DNA from: Lytechinus pictus
Taxonomy: Eukaryota > Echinodermata > Echinoidea > Temnopleuroida > Toxopneustidae
Assembly (NCBI RefSeq): GCF_037042905.1
Contig: NC_087247.1
Span: 59,605,920-59,669,919 of the forward strand
DNA: 64,000 nt
Direction of reading: 5' to 3'
Part shown: one piece after another, positions 35,001-44,849 of the stretch
Layout of the letters: each line of letters begins with the position of its first letter
Position numbering within the stretch: the stretch's first letter is position 1
Translations under genes and position numbers: made by a program
Notes under the pieces: generated by a model
Database searches by the model: none
Seen by the model: only the letters and a program-made list of their open reading frames with translations
What the model was told of the DNA's origin: nothing

Positions 35001-38000
35001 TCATGTGATCAAAGGTCACAGTGGCCATTATGTGTATTATAATCTTTCTCATAAGCGAAGATCTGTTTGAGGGATCAATTTCAAAACCGGGGGGGGGGGG
35101 GGCCCACTTACATTGATGAGTGGATACCATGCGCGACCAAAAAAAACGCGTAAAAAGGAAGTCTTTTTCAAGATTGGTCACGTTACGTACGTAACGTAAT
35201 AAGGGTGTCAAAAACACTAAAATAATGAAAAAAGGGTATCTATTTTGTTTGGAAAGCTAACGTGTTTAGGGTCGAATTTGCGTGGGTATCAAAAATTAAG
35301 TCTAAAGTGTTTTATAAAGGGTGTACTTTTTGCCCAACAGTCAACACTACGTGCTTAGAGTACGATTTGCGCGAGGTGTGGGAGGTGGGGCCGTACTAAA
35401 CCCAATGATGTAGGTAAAGGTAATACCGAAGACCGACGTCCGTGACATAACAATAAAAATATCGCTGTACTTGTTTAGGGGTTCAATTCAGGGAATACTT
35501 GCCAAGAGTATCGTTTTGTTTCCAATACTTGTTAAGGGTAAGGTTTCACACGGAAATACTTGTTAAGGGGTGCATTTTCAGAATATGGAAAATACTTGTT
35601 TAGGGTGCTTTTCGAGACCCCATGGTCGCGCATGGTATCTACTCGGCAATGGAAGTGGCCCCCCCCCCCCCCCCCGATCCAAACTTTGCTCTTGTATACA
35701 TTTGTGAATTAGGATCATCTGATAAGATTTTGGGGTCACTAGGTCAAAGATCACAGAGGTTGTTATTTGAAAATTTAGAAGTTGGATGTGTAATATACAT
35801 GTATTCTTGGTTTGTCTATGGCAGAGGCTTATAGGTGCAGTCAAGAATCCATCTTGTTTTATTTTGATGATTGCCTGCAGCTGCTGATTTGTTTTATTCT
35901 AGTGAATCTGTTCTTGATTATTTGCATTGGAAGATATAAGCTAATACAATTTCCTCCATTCATTTAAACCTTCCTTTACTCTTTATTACTGTTCAGTCAG
36001 CAAGTGTGTCATGACCTATTTCTTCCTCTCTCTTTTAGATTGGCATCAACCCAGGTTTAATGGCTGCATACAAAGGTCACCATTATGCTGGACCAGGAAA
36101 TCATTTTTGTAAGTTTAATTTACAAATTCATTTTTGCTTTTAGATTACTCATATTGAATTACTATTTTCAAAATTCACGAAGGCTGGTTCTGTATTTCAT
36201 GTTTTTCTGTAAATCACTTTATTTTTAATAGTTTAGAGAAAAGAGAGATATCAAGATACAAATATAAACAAAGAAAGAGAGAGAGAGAAGGGGGGGGGGG
36301 TGGAGATATCGGCTTGTGGATGTTGTTCCATCTGTTCCTACATGTATGATGCATGTTATTTGGAGAAAACTTCTCTGATTATTTTTCCCATGATTATCTG
36401 AACAGGGAAGTGCCTGTATCTTTCTGGTCTTGTACCTGAACCAATGACCTGTATGGATGATGTCAAGTTACCTGACTTTGGAGTAGGTTTCACAAATATA
36501 GTCGGCAGGACGACAAGAGGAAGTGCAGATCTTAAGAGGTAGGTCAAGTTGATTGCTTTTATCATCTCATTGCATAGCCTGTATAATCATATATATTGAT
36601 GCTCTCTGAAAGTTACATAATTCTTCATTCTTAGGGGCATAATTTCTGTGTCGATGGCATAATTTTGTTTGCCAGAGATTTTTTACATACGGCAAAAGTT
36701 TTATGCAATGGGCCCCTAGTAGACATATTCTTGACTGATAGAATTCTTGAACCCTGCACCAAACTGTTTATATGTTGTCTGATGTATTTGCTCCATTGCG
36801 ACTGAAGCATATATATATACACATACTTTGATGAAATAATTGTTAAAGCAACTGTCTTTACAATATTAACCGTGTTAAAGCTTGCCCTGATTAATTGAGT
36901 GTATGTCTGTGTCTTTATTGATATATCAACAGGAAAGAAATTAAAGATGGAGCAAAGATAGTGGTTGAAAAGATTCAGAAGTATCGTCCATTAATAGCCT
37001 GCTTTAATGGCAAGGGAATATATGAGATCTACAGTGGAAAGAAAGACTTTGAGGTTGGTAGACAGCCTGAAACCATTCCAGGAACTGAAACAGTAAGTCA
37101 AATAATCTGAATTCATTCAATACAGCAATGTAAAGACAGTAGAATCCAGTTAAATTTCTGTATGAAAAGCTTTCTTTAAAGTTCGCATTCCATTCTTATT
37201 GACGGAGTCACATTATTAGTTGGAAATGGAGCAATATATGTGAACAAGTGCATTTTGAAAAATATATTTCATCGTTCTTATATAATCATAAATGTAATTC
37301 TTGGCTAGGTTAATTTACAAAGCTGGATCAAAATGCTACTTCATGTCAAGAGTATTTCATTTTGAAAATTACACACAAATGCACTAACAGCTGAACATTC
37401 AGTAAATGAACCACCATAATGAGCCCATATGTATTTATTTGAGAAATAATGAGGAGTAATGCCCAATGATATAAGTAAATTTTGTCTTTGGAAAGAATGT
37501 GGTAAGTTTCTGTTCTCTATTATCCGTTGCTCATTTTCAGGTTATATATGTTATGCCTTCTTCGAGTGCGAGGTGCTCACAGTTTCCGAGAGCACAGGAC
37601 AAAGTTCCGTTCTACATAACACTCAAAGAGCTGAGAGATAAAATGAAAGGAACTCCTCTGTCAGAGATAAGAAGACCACCAATAGAGACCATGCCACCAA
37701 CCCCTGTCAAAACAAAAAGCAAGAAGAAACAACAGCAGCAGCAACAGCAACAACAACAGATTCAACAACAACAACAGATGCAGCAGCAGCAGCCACCTCC
37801 ACATCCGGCATTACCACCACCACCGCCACAGGTATCGCATCATCCAGGCGTGAAATCAGAGCCAGTTGATGGGTCATATCATGGAGGAATGGGGGGCTGT
37901 GGGTTCCCTGGTCAACCACCTGTTCATGGTGGAGTGGAGATTAAGAGAGAGCCTGGCCTTGATGGGCCTTGTATGCCATCAAATCCACCGCCTTACTATC

Positions 38001-38722
38001 ATCATGTATCCCAGCCTCAACCACAACTTCTGCCCCCACCACCTCCCCAACAAATGAGTGGAAGTGGTGGTACAGGGTTTACCCCCTTGCAGAGGTCTGA
38101 GAACTCCTTTGGTGTGAAGCAAGAGGCTGGAGATTACACGTTATGTTCGTCTGGTTGGAATTCAGGCCAGAGTATGTCTGTCATCAAGCAAGAGCCCATG
38201 TCACATAACTATGGACAATATGATGTTCAGCATGTACACAATCCAAGCATGCTGGATCTAATGGACGATTTCTTGGATCAAATACCTTGCATCAATAACC
38301 AGGGAATACCAATAGGTCATCGGCAATTAATAGGTCAGGGACCTGCTGGGCCTAGAGGGGCAACTCCCCAACAAAACCAGCCATACAGCAACAACATGTG
38401 CCGTCCACCTGCACCTCAGCAGCAGCAGCAACGCCAGCCACAGCAGTCACCTCCCATTCCACCATCACAGCCTCCACAACCACCAGCATCAACAGCATCC
38501 CGGTCACCACAACAGAAACAACAATCTCAACAACCGTCAATACCACAACCTGCACAACATGCCAACATCCAACTGAGTTCTATGCAGGAGAGATCAAGTC
38601 CCAGTAACCCTATGATGCCAGGGTATAATCAGTCATCATACCAGAATATGCCTGCTGCTGGCCATCAAGGCTATCTTCAACAGGAACCTAACCCTGGTGG
38701 TGGAGGTACAAGTAATGTCTAA
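13096..38722 (+). CDS. TDG: Thymine-DNA glycosylase (six coding exons, complete)
   Basis: Gene-level entry joining 13096-13124, 32926-33349, 36039-36108, 36406-36538, 36933-37092 and 37541-38722. The exon lengths sum to 1998 nt, exactly 666 codons with the stop, and every junction has AG/GT borders and keeps frame. The 665-aa product is a nuclear mismatch-specific glycosylase: it flips out and excises T or U paired with G, and 5-formyl- and 5-carboxylcytosine in active DNA demethylation. The glycosylase core spans about residues 115-305. It carries [15 protein letters not shown] with the catalytic Asn at 155 (human Asn140) and the second conserved block [17 protein letters not shown] at 277-293. 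The N-terminal basic stretch ([23 protein letters not shown]) matches the vertebrate regulatory region. Both tails are low-complexity. The C-terminal tail is about 360 aa, against about 100 in human, and the whole protein is far longer than human TDG (410 aa). Identity is certain from the core; the assignment of exon 1 is inferred from phase. Confidence 0.95.
13190..13462 (-). mobile_element. tRNA-derived SINE
   Basis: On the minus strand the tRNA-like head has an A-box-like TGGTCTAGTGA (13441-13451) and a B-box-like GGTTCAATTCC (13397-13407) with tRNA spacing. A tail of about 200 bases ends in an ATTATTATTC repeat. The anticodon arm is too diverged for a functional tRNA. It lies just inside TDG intron 1, antisense to the gene. 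Confidence 0.85.
15822..15855. repeat. TG/TA dinucleotide microsatellite
   Basis: A short GTGTGTGTG run is followed by an uninterrupted TA run. Confidence 0.95.
17049..17077 (+). repeat. Poly-G tract, 29 bases
   Basis: An uninterrupted G run on the coding strand of TDG intron 1, the longest homopolymer in the window. True length is uncertain because such runs are hard to sequence. Confidence 0.85.
18151..18376. mobile_element. Short long-inverted-repeat MITE
   Basis: Starts CAAGTCCACCCCAGAAAAAT with AGAGAAAAATCAAACAAGCA and ends with the inverted TTTGATTTTTCTCTTTATAT through GGCGACTTGTCCTTTAAA. It is an internally deleted member of the 22884-23469 family. Confidence 0.8.
18377..19585. other. 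TDG intron 1: no gene seen
   Basis: AT-rich sequence with a G14 run at about 18810-18823. Confidence 0.4.
19586..20001. repeat. Degenerate MITE, truncated by a TGTCTCGCC element
   Basis: TTAAAGTCAAGTCTACTAAA with AAAATTTCATGAAAATCAGA is a diverged member of the AAGTCCACCCC MITE family. Similar flanking text (ATCTCCAAAAATGTAAATCT) appears on both sides of the inserted element, at about 19820 and 20725. Confidence 0.6.
20002..20685. mobile_element. TGTCTCGCCCAC tandem-core element, copy 1
   Basis: Left end TGTCTCGCCCAC pairs with GTGGGCGAGACA at 20652-20663; a constant tail ACAAAATAGCTTTTGCCTTG follows. It includes a (GTCC)n microsatellite near 20050 and three core units (CCGTAAGTCACTTTTCAACC ... 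GGTAAGGTCAAAGGTCATTT). Confidence 0.9.
20840..21614. mobile_element. GC-rich foldback element
   Basis: Ends GACCCCTGTTACATCTGAGA and CTTCAGATGTAACAGGGGTC are inverted repeats. Each arm repeats a CTACCTCGGG(C/T)CGG-type word (GGTAGGTATCGGGCCGGCC at the centre of the left half). Much GC-richer than its surroundings. No coding frame. Confidence 0.82.
21615..22883. other. TDG intron 1: no gene seen
   Basis: Several overlapping short frames occur on both strands; none has coding character. Confidence 0.4.
22884..23469. mobile_element. Long-inverted-repeat MITE, complete copy
   Basis: AAGGACAAGTCCACCCCAAC at the left pairs with CCTGGGGTGGATTTGACCTT at the right. Both arms continue with AGAGAAAAATCCAACAAGTA and TAGTTTGATTTTTCTCT, and include ATTGGATGTAAAATTAGAAA-type words. 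No protein. Confidence 0.88.
23470..26015. other. TDG intron 1: no gene seen
   Basis: Unique-looking AT-rich sequence. A perfect 15-base palindrome with one-base spacer (TTGATCAGTGATCAA) lies near 24385, and a T8G11 junction at 25379-25397. No exon is supported. Confidence 0.4.
26016..26689. mobile_element. Foldback element with repeated CGGCGAACTTC words
   Basis: Ends TTAATACCCCTTTTATACTG and AATATGAAAGGGGTATAAA are inverted repeats. Interior arms carry many copies of CACCGGCGAACTTCG and its inverse, including a perfect palindrome CCACCTCTAGAGGTGG near 26559. Open frames across it change frame between words and are not genes. Confidence 0.85.
26690..27081. other. TDG intron 1: no gene seen
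   Basis: Unannotated sequence with two TACATGTA octamers. Confidence 0.4.
27082..27672 (-). mobile_element. TTAA-flanked MITE, copy 2
   Basis: An almost identical, opposite-oriented copy of 7779-8367. TTAA lies at both ends (CTTAAAGGAGAATGAAACCC and GTTTCATTCTCCTTTAAT). Confidence 0.88.
27673..28161. other. TDG intron 1: no gene seen
   Basis: AT-rich sequence with a CCCCCAAAAAAAGGGGG palindrome-like stretch near 28073-28090. Confidence 0.4.
28162..28972. mobile_element. TGTCTCGCCCAC tandem-core element, copy 2
   Basis: TIRs TGTCTCGCCCAC and GTGGGCGAGACA, tail as in copy 1. Four core units with spacing 155, 153 and 153 bases, measured at the CCGTAAGTC position. Confidence 0.92.
28973..30983. 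other. TDG intron 1: no gene seen; CpG-containing patch 30100-30560
   Basis: Mostly AT-rich. T6G16 at 29941-29961. Bases 30100-30200 hold an inverted pair (GAACTACGTTGGCT and AGCCAACGTATAGTGAAC). Bases 30395-30560 have unusual CpG density, a TGACGTCA site (about 30401), ACTAGT repeats and several ATCGATAT-type words. No exon or promoter can be named. Confidence 0.4.
30984..31471. mobile_element. Foldback element
   Basis: Ends AGGTGGTTTCAGACCGCCT and AGGCGGTTTGAAACCACCT are inverted repeats. The interior repeats ATTTTGGCAATGTGAAAGCA and GGGAAATT-type words in both orientations. No protein. Confidence 0.85.
31472..32925. other. TDG intron 1, last part: no gene seen
   Basis: Unique AT-rich sequence with a perfect 21-base tandem duplication (GGATATACATATTCATATGCT at 32007 and 32028). 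Ends at the exon 2 acceptor. Confidence 0.45.
32926..33349 (+). CDS. TDG: TDG exon 2: N-terminal disordered region and start of the fold
   Basis: The exon follows an ACATAG acceptor and ends at ATA|GTGAGT. It encodes residues 10-151. In order these are: three evenly spaced SUMO-type motifs (IKSEP, IKPEP, IKAEP, with lysines at 19, 29 and 40); a His-rich patch; a run of 12 Gly; a Pro/Gln-rich linker; a Lys/Arg-rich stretch; and the conserved entry to the glycosylase domain ([21 protein letters not shown]). The last two parts match human TDG closely; the first part has no obvious vertebrate counterpart. Confidence 0.93.
33469..34243. mobile_element. TGTCTCGCCCAC tandem-core element, copy 3
   Basis: In TDG intron 2, 120 bases after exon 2. 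TIRs and tail as in the other copies. Four core units; the last two are more diverged (CAAACTTGGGTCGTAGGTGT). Confidence 0.92.
34244..35086. other. TDG intron 2: diverged repeat sequence
   Basis: Bases 34860-35086 read as an old repeat (TTTGAGGGATCAATTTC; GATCAAAGGTCACAGTGG). Its partner flank is seen after 35677 (GGTCACTAGGTCAAAGATCA). No gene. Confidence 0.4.
35087..35677. mobile_element. Foldback element with homopolymer G/C termini
   Basis: The left end is a G14 run then GCCCACTTACATTGATGAG with GATACCATGCGCGACC. The right end is its inverse (GGTCGCGCATGGTATCTACT, then AAGTGGCC and a C17 run). The interior repeats AATACTTGTTAAGGGT-type words about every 30-40 bases. No protein. Confidence 0.85.
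35678..36038. other. TDG intron 2 end: no gene seen
   Basis: Continuation of the host repeat, then unique sequence up to the strong acceptor at 36038. Confidence 0.4.
36039..36108 (+). CDS. TDG: TDG exon 3: catalytic motif
   Basis: This 70-nt exon follows a strong pyrimidine tract (TCTCTCTTTTAG) and ends at T|GTAAGT. It encodes residues 152-174, starting [16 protein letters not shown], with the catalytic Asn155, then AGPGNHF. The split Trp codon (T|GG) is completed by the next exon. It is near-identical to the human motif, so the active site is intact. Confidence 0.97.
36109..36405. other. TDG intron 3
   Basis: AT-rich, with a GA-rich tract ending in G10 near 36270-36300. Nothing else. Confidence 0.6.
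36406..36538 (+). CDS. TDG: TDG exon 4: glycosylase core
   Basis: The exon follows GAACAG and ends at AAGAG|GTAGGT. It encodes [19 protein letters not shown], then [17 protein letters not shown]. These correspond to the human WKCLFMSGL and YGIGFTNMVERTTPGS segments of the uracil-DNA-glycosylase fold. Phase is correct on both sides. Confidence 0.96.
36539..36932. other. TDG intron 4
   Basis: AT-rich with no recognisable element. Confidence 0.6.
36933..37092 (+). CDS. TDG: TDG exon 5: glycosylase core
   Basis: The exon follows TCAACAG and ends at GAAACA|GTAAGT. It encodes [18 protein letters not shown], the buried strand [15 protein letters not shown], and a short loop leading to [10 protein letters not shown]. 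The loop after IYS is several residues shorter than in human TDG (KEVFGVKVKNLEFG). Confidence 0.96.
37093..37540. other. TDG intron 5
   Basis: AT-rich with no recognisable element. The frame of exon 6 stays open for 42 bases upstream of the acceptor. Confidence 0.6.
37541..38722 (+). CDS. TDG: TDG exon 6: end of core plus long Q/P-rich tail
   Basis: The exon follows a TTTTCAG acceptor and runs to TAA at 38720-38722. Residues 273-305 finish the fold ([21 protein letters not shown], then the [10 protein letters not shown] helix). The remaining 360 residues are low-complexity: a basic patch (KTKSKKK), a Gln tract encoded by mixed CAG/CAA, Pro runs, and Gln/Pro/Ser stretches. Four SUMO-type motifs lie in the tail (VKSEP, IKREP, VKQEA, IKQEP; lysines 377, 407, 465, 488). 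The short block [16 protein letters not shown] near 511-526 resembles the human C-terminal SFTDQIPSFSN, so the tail is homologous and expanded rather than a foreign fusion. An upstream ATG in the same open frame lies in the intron and is not used. Confidence 0.95.
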   Translation, partial: VIYVMPSSSARCSQFPRAQDKVPFYITLKELRDKMKGTPLSEIRRPPIETMPPTPVKTKSKKKQQQQQQQQQQIQQQQQMQQQQPPPHPALPPPPPQVSHHPGVKSEPVDGSYHGGMGGCGFPGQPPVHGGVEIKREPGLDGPCMPSNPPPYYHHVSQPQPQLLPPPPPQQMSGSGGTGFTPLQRSENSFGVKQEAGDYTLCSSGWNSGQSMSVIKQEPMSHNYGQYDVQHVHNPSMLDLMDDFLDQIPCINNQGIPIGHRQLIGQGPAGPRGATPQQNQPYSNNMCRPPAPQQQQQRQPQQSPPIPPSQPPQPPASTASRSPQQKQQSQQPSIPQPAQHANIQLSSMQERSSPSNPMMPGYNQSSYQNMPAAGHQGYLQQEPNPGGGGTSNV

Positions 38723-39700
38723 AAATTCATCATCTCTCCATCCAGTATGATCACCATCAGGTGAGATTGTTTTTTATGTCAAATCATGTCATAACCTAAA
38801 ACAGTTGGTACTTAAAATGGTCTGTATCCCATTAGATGAAATTGGTCACCTTGCATTCTGATTTTCTTCTGCCAATTCTAATTGTGTCGTTATTGTCATG
38901 CCTTTATTTTTTCTTTAAAACGATCCAAGTTATGAGACCTGAGGAATTAGTTAAGAACATTTTGATAAACATATGTTGCTCAGTATGTTGAGAGTCGTAT
39001 GTGCGTATTATATGTACTAATTTGCAGCTTCACTATTTTGATTTGATGTTAATGTTAAATTGCAGAAATAGGATGTATAGTTTGTATATTGCTGCTAATT
39101 TGTGTCATTTACGTGTTATATGCAAAGCAGTGTCATAATCATGCTATCAAATACGCATTGCTAAATTGAAGAAAAACAATCTTGAGGATGATATTTTAAG
39201 CATTCCTCATGCAGAATCTTTGCTATACCAAATCATTTAAAGAAAATGATGTATGTTTATTTTTTTTTCATTTTACTGTAATTTTTGGAGTCCAAATCAA
39301 GATTATTGGGTTTTTTTTTCTAGAGGATAAAGATACTATGCAAAAAAAAAAAGAAGACATTTTTTATAAAGTCGGGGATTAAATTAGCTTGCTTTTGTTT
39401 TGATCAGATTTGAGCCCATTTAGAGGTTTACATGCCCTTATGAAATACTTGCCCTGTAATGATTTCACCTCCATGAGTCAATGCAAGTAGTATGATGAAA
39501 TATAAGACTGAAAAATCTATGAGTAACACTTAGCACTTTGTGCTGGGATGGAAAAATGACTCCGTACTAGTGGATGATGGAGTGAATAAAGATTGACTTG
39601 GGTCGATTTTTATTGACAAAGTAACGACCATAGCTCTTAAATGGGGCCTGATGCTAAGAATTTAAAAGGAAAAGAAAAGACTTTGAATTCCATATAGATA
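38723..39700 (+). other. Probable TDG 3' UTR with candidate poly(A) signal at 39585
   Basis: AT-rich sequence directly after the TDG stop, without repeats or convincing frames. The first AATAAA in a good context is at 39585-39590, followed by GT- and T-rich sequence, which would give a 3' UTR of about 0.9 kb. Further AATAAA hexamers near 42329, 46029 and 47062 would allow longer forms. Confidence 0.45.
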
Positions 39701-42700
39701 CTTGGCAGAGTGACAAGACATATTTGAATTTTGTGCTATAGAATTTCCACGAAATGTTTGAAGTTGAATGTTGCCTATAGATTGGACCAATTTGCTACAT
39801 CATGTTGCTTGTTACATTCAACATTAATTAGTCTGATTTATGCAAGGTCATAACTGTCTGTTTTGTGCTATTTTGTTAAGTGATATTAACTATTAAATGT
39901 GAATGACAACATGGAATATGTTTACTCTTCATTCACATTGGATTAGCAGTTTTTTTATGAGAAATACTAATAACAAAGCTCTGTAAAGCTCTGTGTAAAA
40001 TCACATTATCAAAAGAAAGTGTACAGTACATTACAGTCCAACATCACAGAAAAGGAAAAATTACTTTGAGTAAACATATTGACTTGTTGACATATAGATT
40101 TGAAGATAAAGAGGTTTTCATTTAGTCTATATATTATTTTAGAGTTCATTTACACTTGTACATGTAAATATTGACATGCTGTCATTCAATAAGGCTTGAT
40201 CATACAAGGATGAATTCATTAATTGCATAATGTAATCATGTTTAAATGTACATTTTAACTGCTCAATACATGTAGCCCCATTTGTACATGTTTATTTCAA
40301 TGGGAAGATGAAATTCTATATGCTGCTATAATTAGACTGCTGTAATAAGCTACCTCATTAAATTTTTGAATGGGTAATGTATTTTAACAATGGGATGACA
40401 TCCTTAACTTAAGGGAAGAGGGATACTCATTGTAGAAAAGCAATGAGACATCTAGCCATGATATGTTTTATAATTCATTCTTTTCCCTTTCCCTCTTATA
40501 TTATTTTCATGCCATCTTGCTATGCTGAGGGCATCTATTCATTTCTCCAGTTACCTCAAATGTCAGAGATATGTATGTTTTCAGAGTTCCTTTTTAAACA
40601 AGTATTTATTTAGCATCAGATGTTCTCAGCCAGTTTTTAATTGTGTTTGCATTTTCCTTCATGCAATGAGAGTGCAATGTATGCATAGTACAGGGTAACA
40701 AATGTGAGAGTTCAAGGGGAGATGTATTGCTCAAAGAAACAAATGAAGATGATAGTGGATGCAATCTCAAGAAAGAAATGATAAGAACCAAACATGAATA
40801 CTTAAACACTTTTACCAGGGCATTGCACACAGTGTGGTTCTCCACTGTGAAGTAGGAGAATGTATAGATTTCAGACAAAGTGAGATAAGATAAGGATATA
40901 TCTTCATGAATGTATTGTGATGTACCAAATAGTTTGAAGGAAACAAACTCTGAATTCCAAAAATGATCTTCAATAGAAGATACTTTCTACTTGTTTTTTC
41001 TGAAAGTTCATTCTTATTGAAATGATTTCATGATATGTTTTGAGGCATTTGGTATAAAGTTAAGTGTTTTTTTTAATTTTTTTAAATTTCATTAACCCTC
41101 TTTTAATGTCGGAAGAGTGGACTCCTTTTATTTTCCCTCCCCCCAAAAAAAGTTCATTTAAATTTTGTTTTATAGGTGTTATTAAATATTCATGATTAAA
41201 ATAATTATCATATCTAGAATTATGTCTTTTGATATAACTTTAAGAATTATGAACCCTCAGAAAAGATTCAAGACTTTTAACCAAGTATTCTGTTATGAAT
41301 ATTCAGAAAAGGAAGACACCCCCTTCCCCCATTTCATTGTACTCCCATTTCTTCAAAGATGTGTTAACTTTATGAAGTAAGGTTTGTTAATATGAGAAAT
41401 ATGTTGGTATAGAAGACATGTGCACCAGTTTTCCATAATATAAATCTCTATTTTGGACTTAATATAATCTTATATTTTACTTTGTAATTGTTTATAATAC
41501 CACATTTGTATCTGTATAAAATGAGTCAGGACCCTTCTGAATATGTGTTAGATGAATTGTGATAAAACTAGAAATTAGTGAACAGGAGTCGTTAGTCTTG
41601 AGACCATTTTGAATTGGCAATTGTTTCATTCCTTGATTTTCAAGATTAGTAATGATTTGTTTTTCTAATTTTCATTTTCTCCAAATATCATGGCCATCCT
41701 ATGAATATTTGAAAGGGAAATGATTTTTTTGTCAGCATTCCTTGGTAGGACTACTCATTAGATTGTTTTGATATGTGAAATGGGACAATAGATCTTCCTC
41801 AATATATGAAATTATAATTCATAAAGTTTAAAACATCTCAAAGCTCTGTAATTGTAAAGGGAATGCAAAGAATTACAACCAAAAACCATGCAAGACATAC
41901 TCTAGTTTTTGCCTATCTTCCTATATGTCAGGTTGAGTGGAAGATGAGAATTAAGTGCCATATTGATCTAAGTTAGCTGCAGGTGAATGATAGGGTGATA
42001 GTATTTAGAAGAAAAAAAATACATGTAAATTAGCCATATACTCATTGCTATTACCATGATCATCCAAATGATCCATTGAGAATTAGACACACAAGATTAA
42101 TATGAACTACACTTGTGTACCCTTTGTCATTGCACTTTCCCTTTCACTCACTTACATGTATATCATTTTTAAAACACACAATAAGGTTGTATATGTTGTT
42201 TTTATATTTCAGTATATTTTGAAGTATGAAAGGATATTTTATCCATACAAAAAAGCTTAAATCTGATTTAATATTGTTGTATTTGTAAAGGTTAGAGAGT
42301 GGAAGCAAATTCTGATATGATTCATCAATAAAAGATTATGTCATGCTCAAATCTGTGTGGGGGAGCATATTAACTGCTCAAATGCACTCTTACCAATAAA
42401 TATAACCATGACAGTGATACAGAGAAAGCAAAGCAGGGGAGGGAAAAAAAGAGCTAACCCGTGCTCAGAACATTAAATGCTTGTACGTGCCAATGGATTT
42501 GCACAATTATGATTTCAATTTAGCCAACCAAACATTCATGGATGTTGTCATTGAATTGGCATAATAGGCTCTATGTATGTGGATGAAGTGAGTGAGCCCT
42601 TGTATGAATACATATCATGAGAATAACTACACGTTCACTGCCAGCCGCATATTCTCCAACGTGTAGAAACTGCCTGTGTATGTTTGTGTGTGTCGCCCCC

Positions 42701-44849
42701 TGGTATTAAGCACTAGGTTATTGCATTTAGTCTTTGACTCAATCTGGTCTTTTGTTCACCCATAGGTTTGTATGATACTTTTAAGGGGTCATTTAGATGC
42801 CAGAGAAAAATTTAGCTTTGCAATTGGAATTGTCATTATGGTATAAAAGTACATGTAACAGTGTTAAATAGCTTGAATGTAGGTTGCTATAGAAGTGATG
42901 TCAAGTATCATATTTCCCTTTGGCTAGATGTGAATAATTTAGGAATAATGTGTATTCTATCAAATCTGTTTCAGTAATTCTCGTATGTAACTTGTTTTTT
43001 ATTAGTTCAAAGATATACATTGTATTTGTTCATTCAGTAATTTCATGTTATATTCATAATGAAAAAAATATTTAAATTCTTGTAGATGACCAAATGAAGT
43101 AAGTAAATAACTGTGATTATGACTGATAAAGATCCCTAATCACTGTAATTCCTGCCTTTCCCAGATGTATGGATAGATAGAGATAGACTAAGTTCACTTG
43201 AACCCAGTCATTTCCATGTTCATGTATTCATTCATAATAGATGAGGAACCAATACATACAGTGTGGGAAATAATGAGATTCACATTTCATTTTTTCATTG
43301 ACTTTCCCTCGTTAATTTGAAAAATTGCTCTTTAATATTTCAGCAAGCCAGCTTTTTAAATTGTTAATGTCAACCTGTAGAAGCAAATAGAATCACACAT
43401 ACTAAGTGTGTAGTATTCATGATTTCAGTAGGTTTCTTCTTTTTGGTTGTTGTTGCAATGTATGTATGCAGTTCATGCTGGAGCCCTAAAAGTAGGGTAT
43501 TTGCATACGTCTGATAGCAAATACCATAAGGTTGTGGTACAGAAATAAGGAGAAATGAGAAAAGAAAAGGAAAAAGTCTAGGAATTGGGGGTAGCAAATA
43601 CAGGTTTGAATGTACAGCCAGAAGAAGTCTTTGTGCGGTTTGATTGGGTTATTGTACAAATATGCTTCATGCAAGTTTATTGCATGGTTTCTATTCTCTA
43701 GGGAAAAATAGAGAAAGATGACTTTATATAAAGAGCTAGTTGATCAATTTATTGAATATCTTATATTTTTCACTAAACACAACAATGAGAAATGTGATTT
43801 CAGTTGTGTTTGGGAGATATTTGCTGAAGAATTTGATAAATTTGAATTATTTGACATTTTTAAAGATTAATTTTGATGTTATACATCATGTTGGGCAAGG
43901 AACAGAGATTTCATGTTGTGTATTGAAAGCCATAGAGAAATTGCACTTACAGAACATACAAGTATGTATTCTCCTGAAAATTGGTTAGGTACCTTTTTAT
44001 CAAATTCATATTATAAAAGTGCATGTATTGCTATTCCGGTCATACTTTGATGTATAACTCATTTAGCTTTCTGTCAATTTTCTAATTATGCCACGTGAAC
44101 GCACAAATTTTCAATCCAAATATGGAAGCAAGAGAGAGAGAGAGAAAGGGCATGGAGACAGAAGTAGAAATCGTTAATAAAGAATTTGTCTTTTGTTAGT
44201 GAATAAATTATACGGGGTAATTACTGCTCAAGGTCTAGTATTGTAGCTTGAAGTGTTTCTATAGCAAGAGGTCAGATAGAATTCTACAGCTTGACCCGAG
44301 GTCGGTCTCTATTCTTCTTCCTAAGCCCCCTTTCTTTTCTTCTCCCCATAGACTTGTGAGTGGTAGAAAAGCTGCCTTTTGTGCTAGCTGCCATCTTAAT
44401 AGCGGCTCTGGAGTGTAAGTAACACTGGGCAGGATTGCACTATTATGCTACTTCATATTTCAATGTATTATCATATTATGCTCAACCTTCTTTGTTGTAT
44501 AGAGGAGCGTAGCCAGTGGTACTGGGGCAAGCCTGTAGAGCCTCCCATCAAAATAATAACCAGAAACTTTAAAGATAGGGTGTAAACAGAATATCCATAT
44601 CAAGTGCAATAAAACCAGGTCTCATTAAAATACAATTTGGGTTTTTATTTAATGAATATTTAGACAAATCTACGTAGAAATAATTTTTGGATATTTTTTT
44701 CTAGTATTGGATACCAGTGTATAATTCTGTTATAGACACTTATACAGCTCTACATTATACATGAATTTTTGTAGACTTAATTTAATTTATCTATTGTCTC
44801 TGGTAAATTTGAAGAAAAATCATGGAAAATTGTTTAGCAAGAAGCACTT
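39701..44849. other. Repeat-poor intergenic or extended 3' UTR sequence
   Basis: About 5 kb without any of the foldback families that crowd the left half. Short frames on both strands lack coding character. Several AATAAA signals and a few TACATGTA octamers occur. A GA microsatellite lies near 44130. Confidence 0.4.

Noticed and set aside
34852..35217. 121-codon minus-strand frame
   Set aside because: It spans the border between an old repeat and the nested G-tipped element, so it is chimeric repeat sequence.
37707..38607. Other open frames over TDG exon 6
   Set aside because: Antisense or shifted readings of CAG/CAA/CCA repeats. The TDG frame alone continues the glycosylase core.
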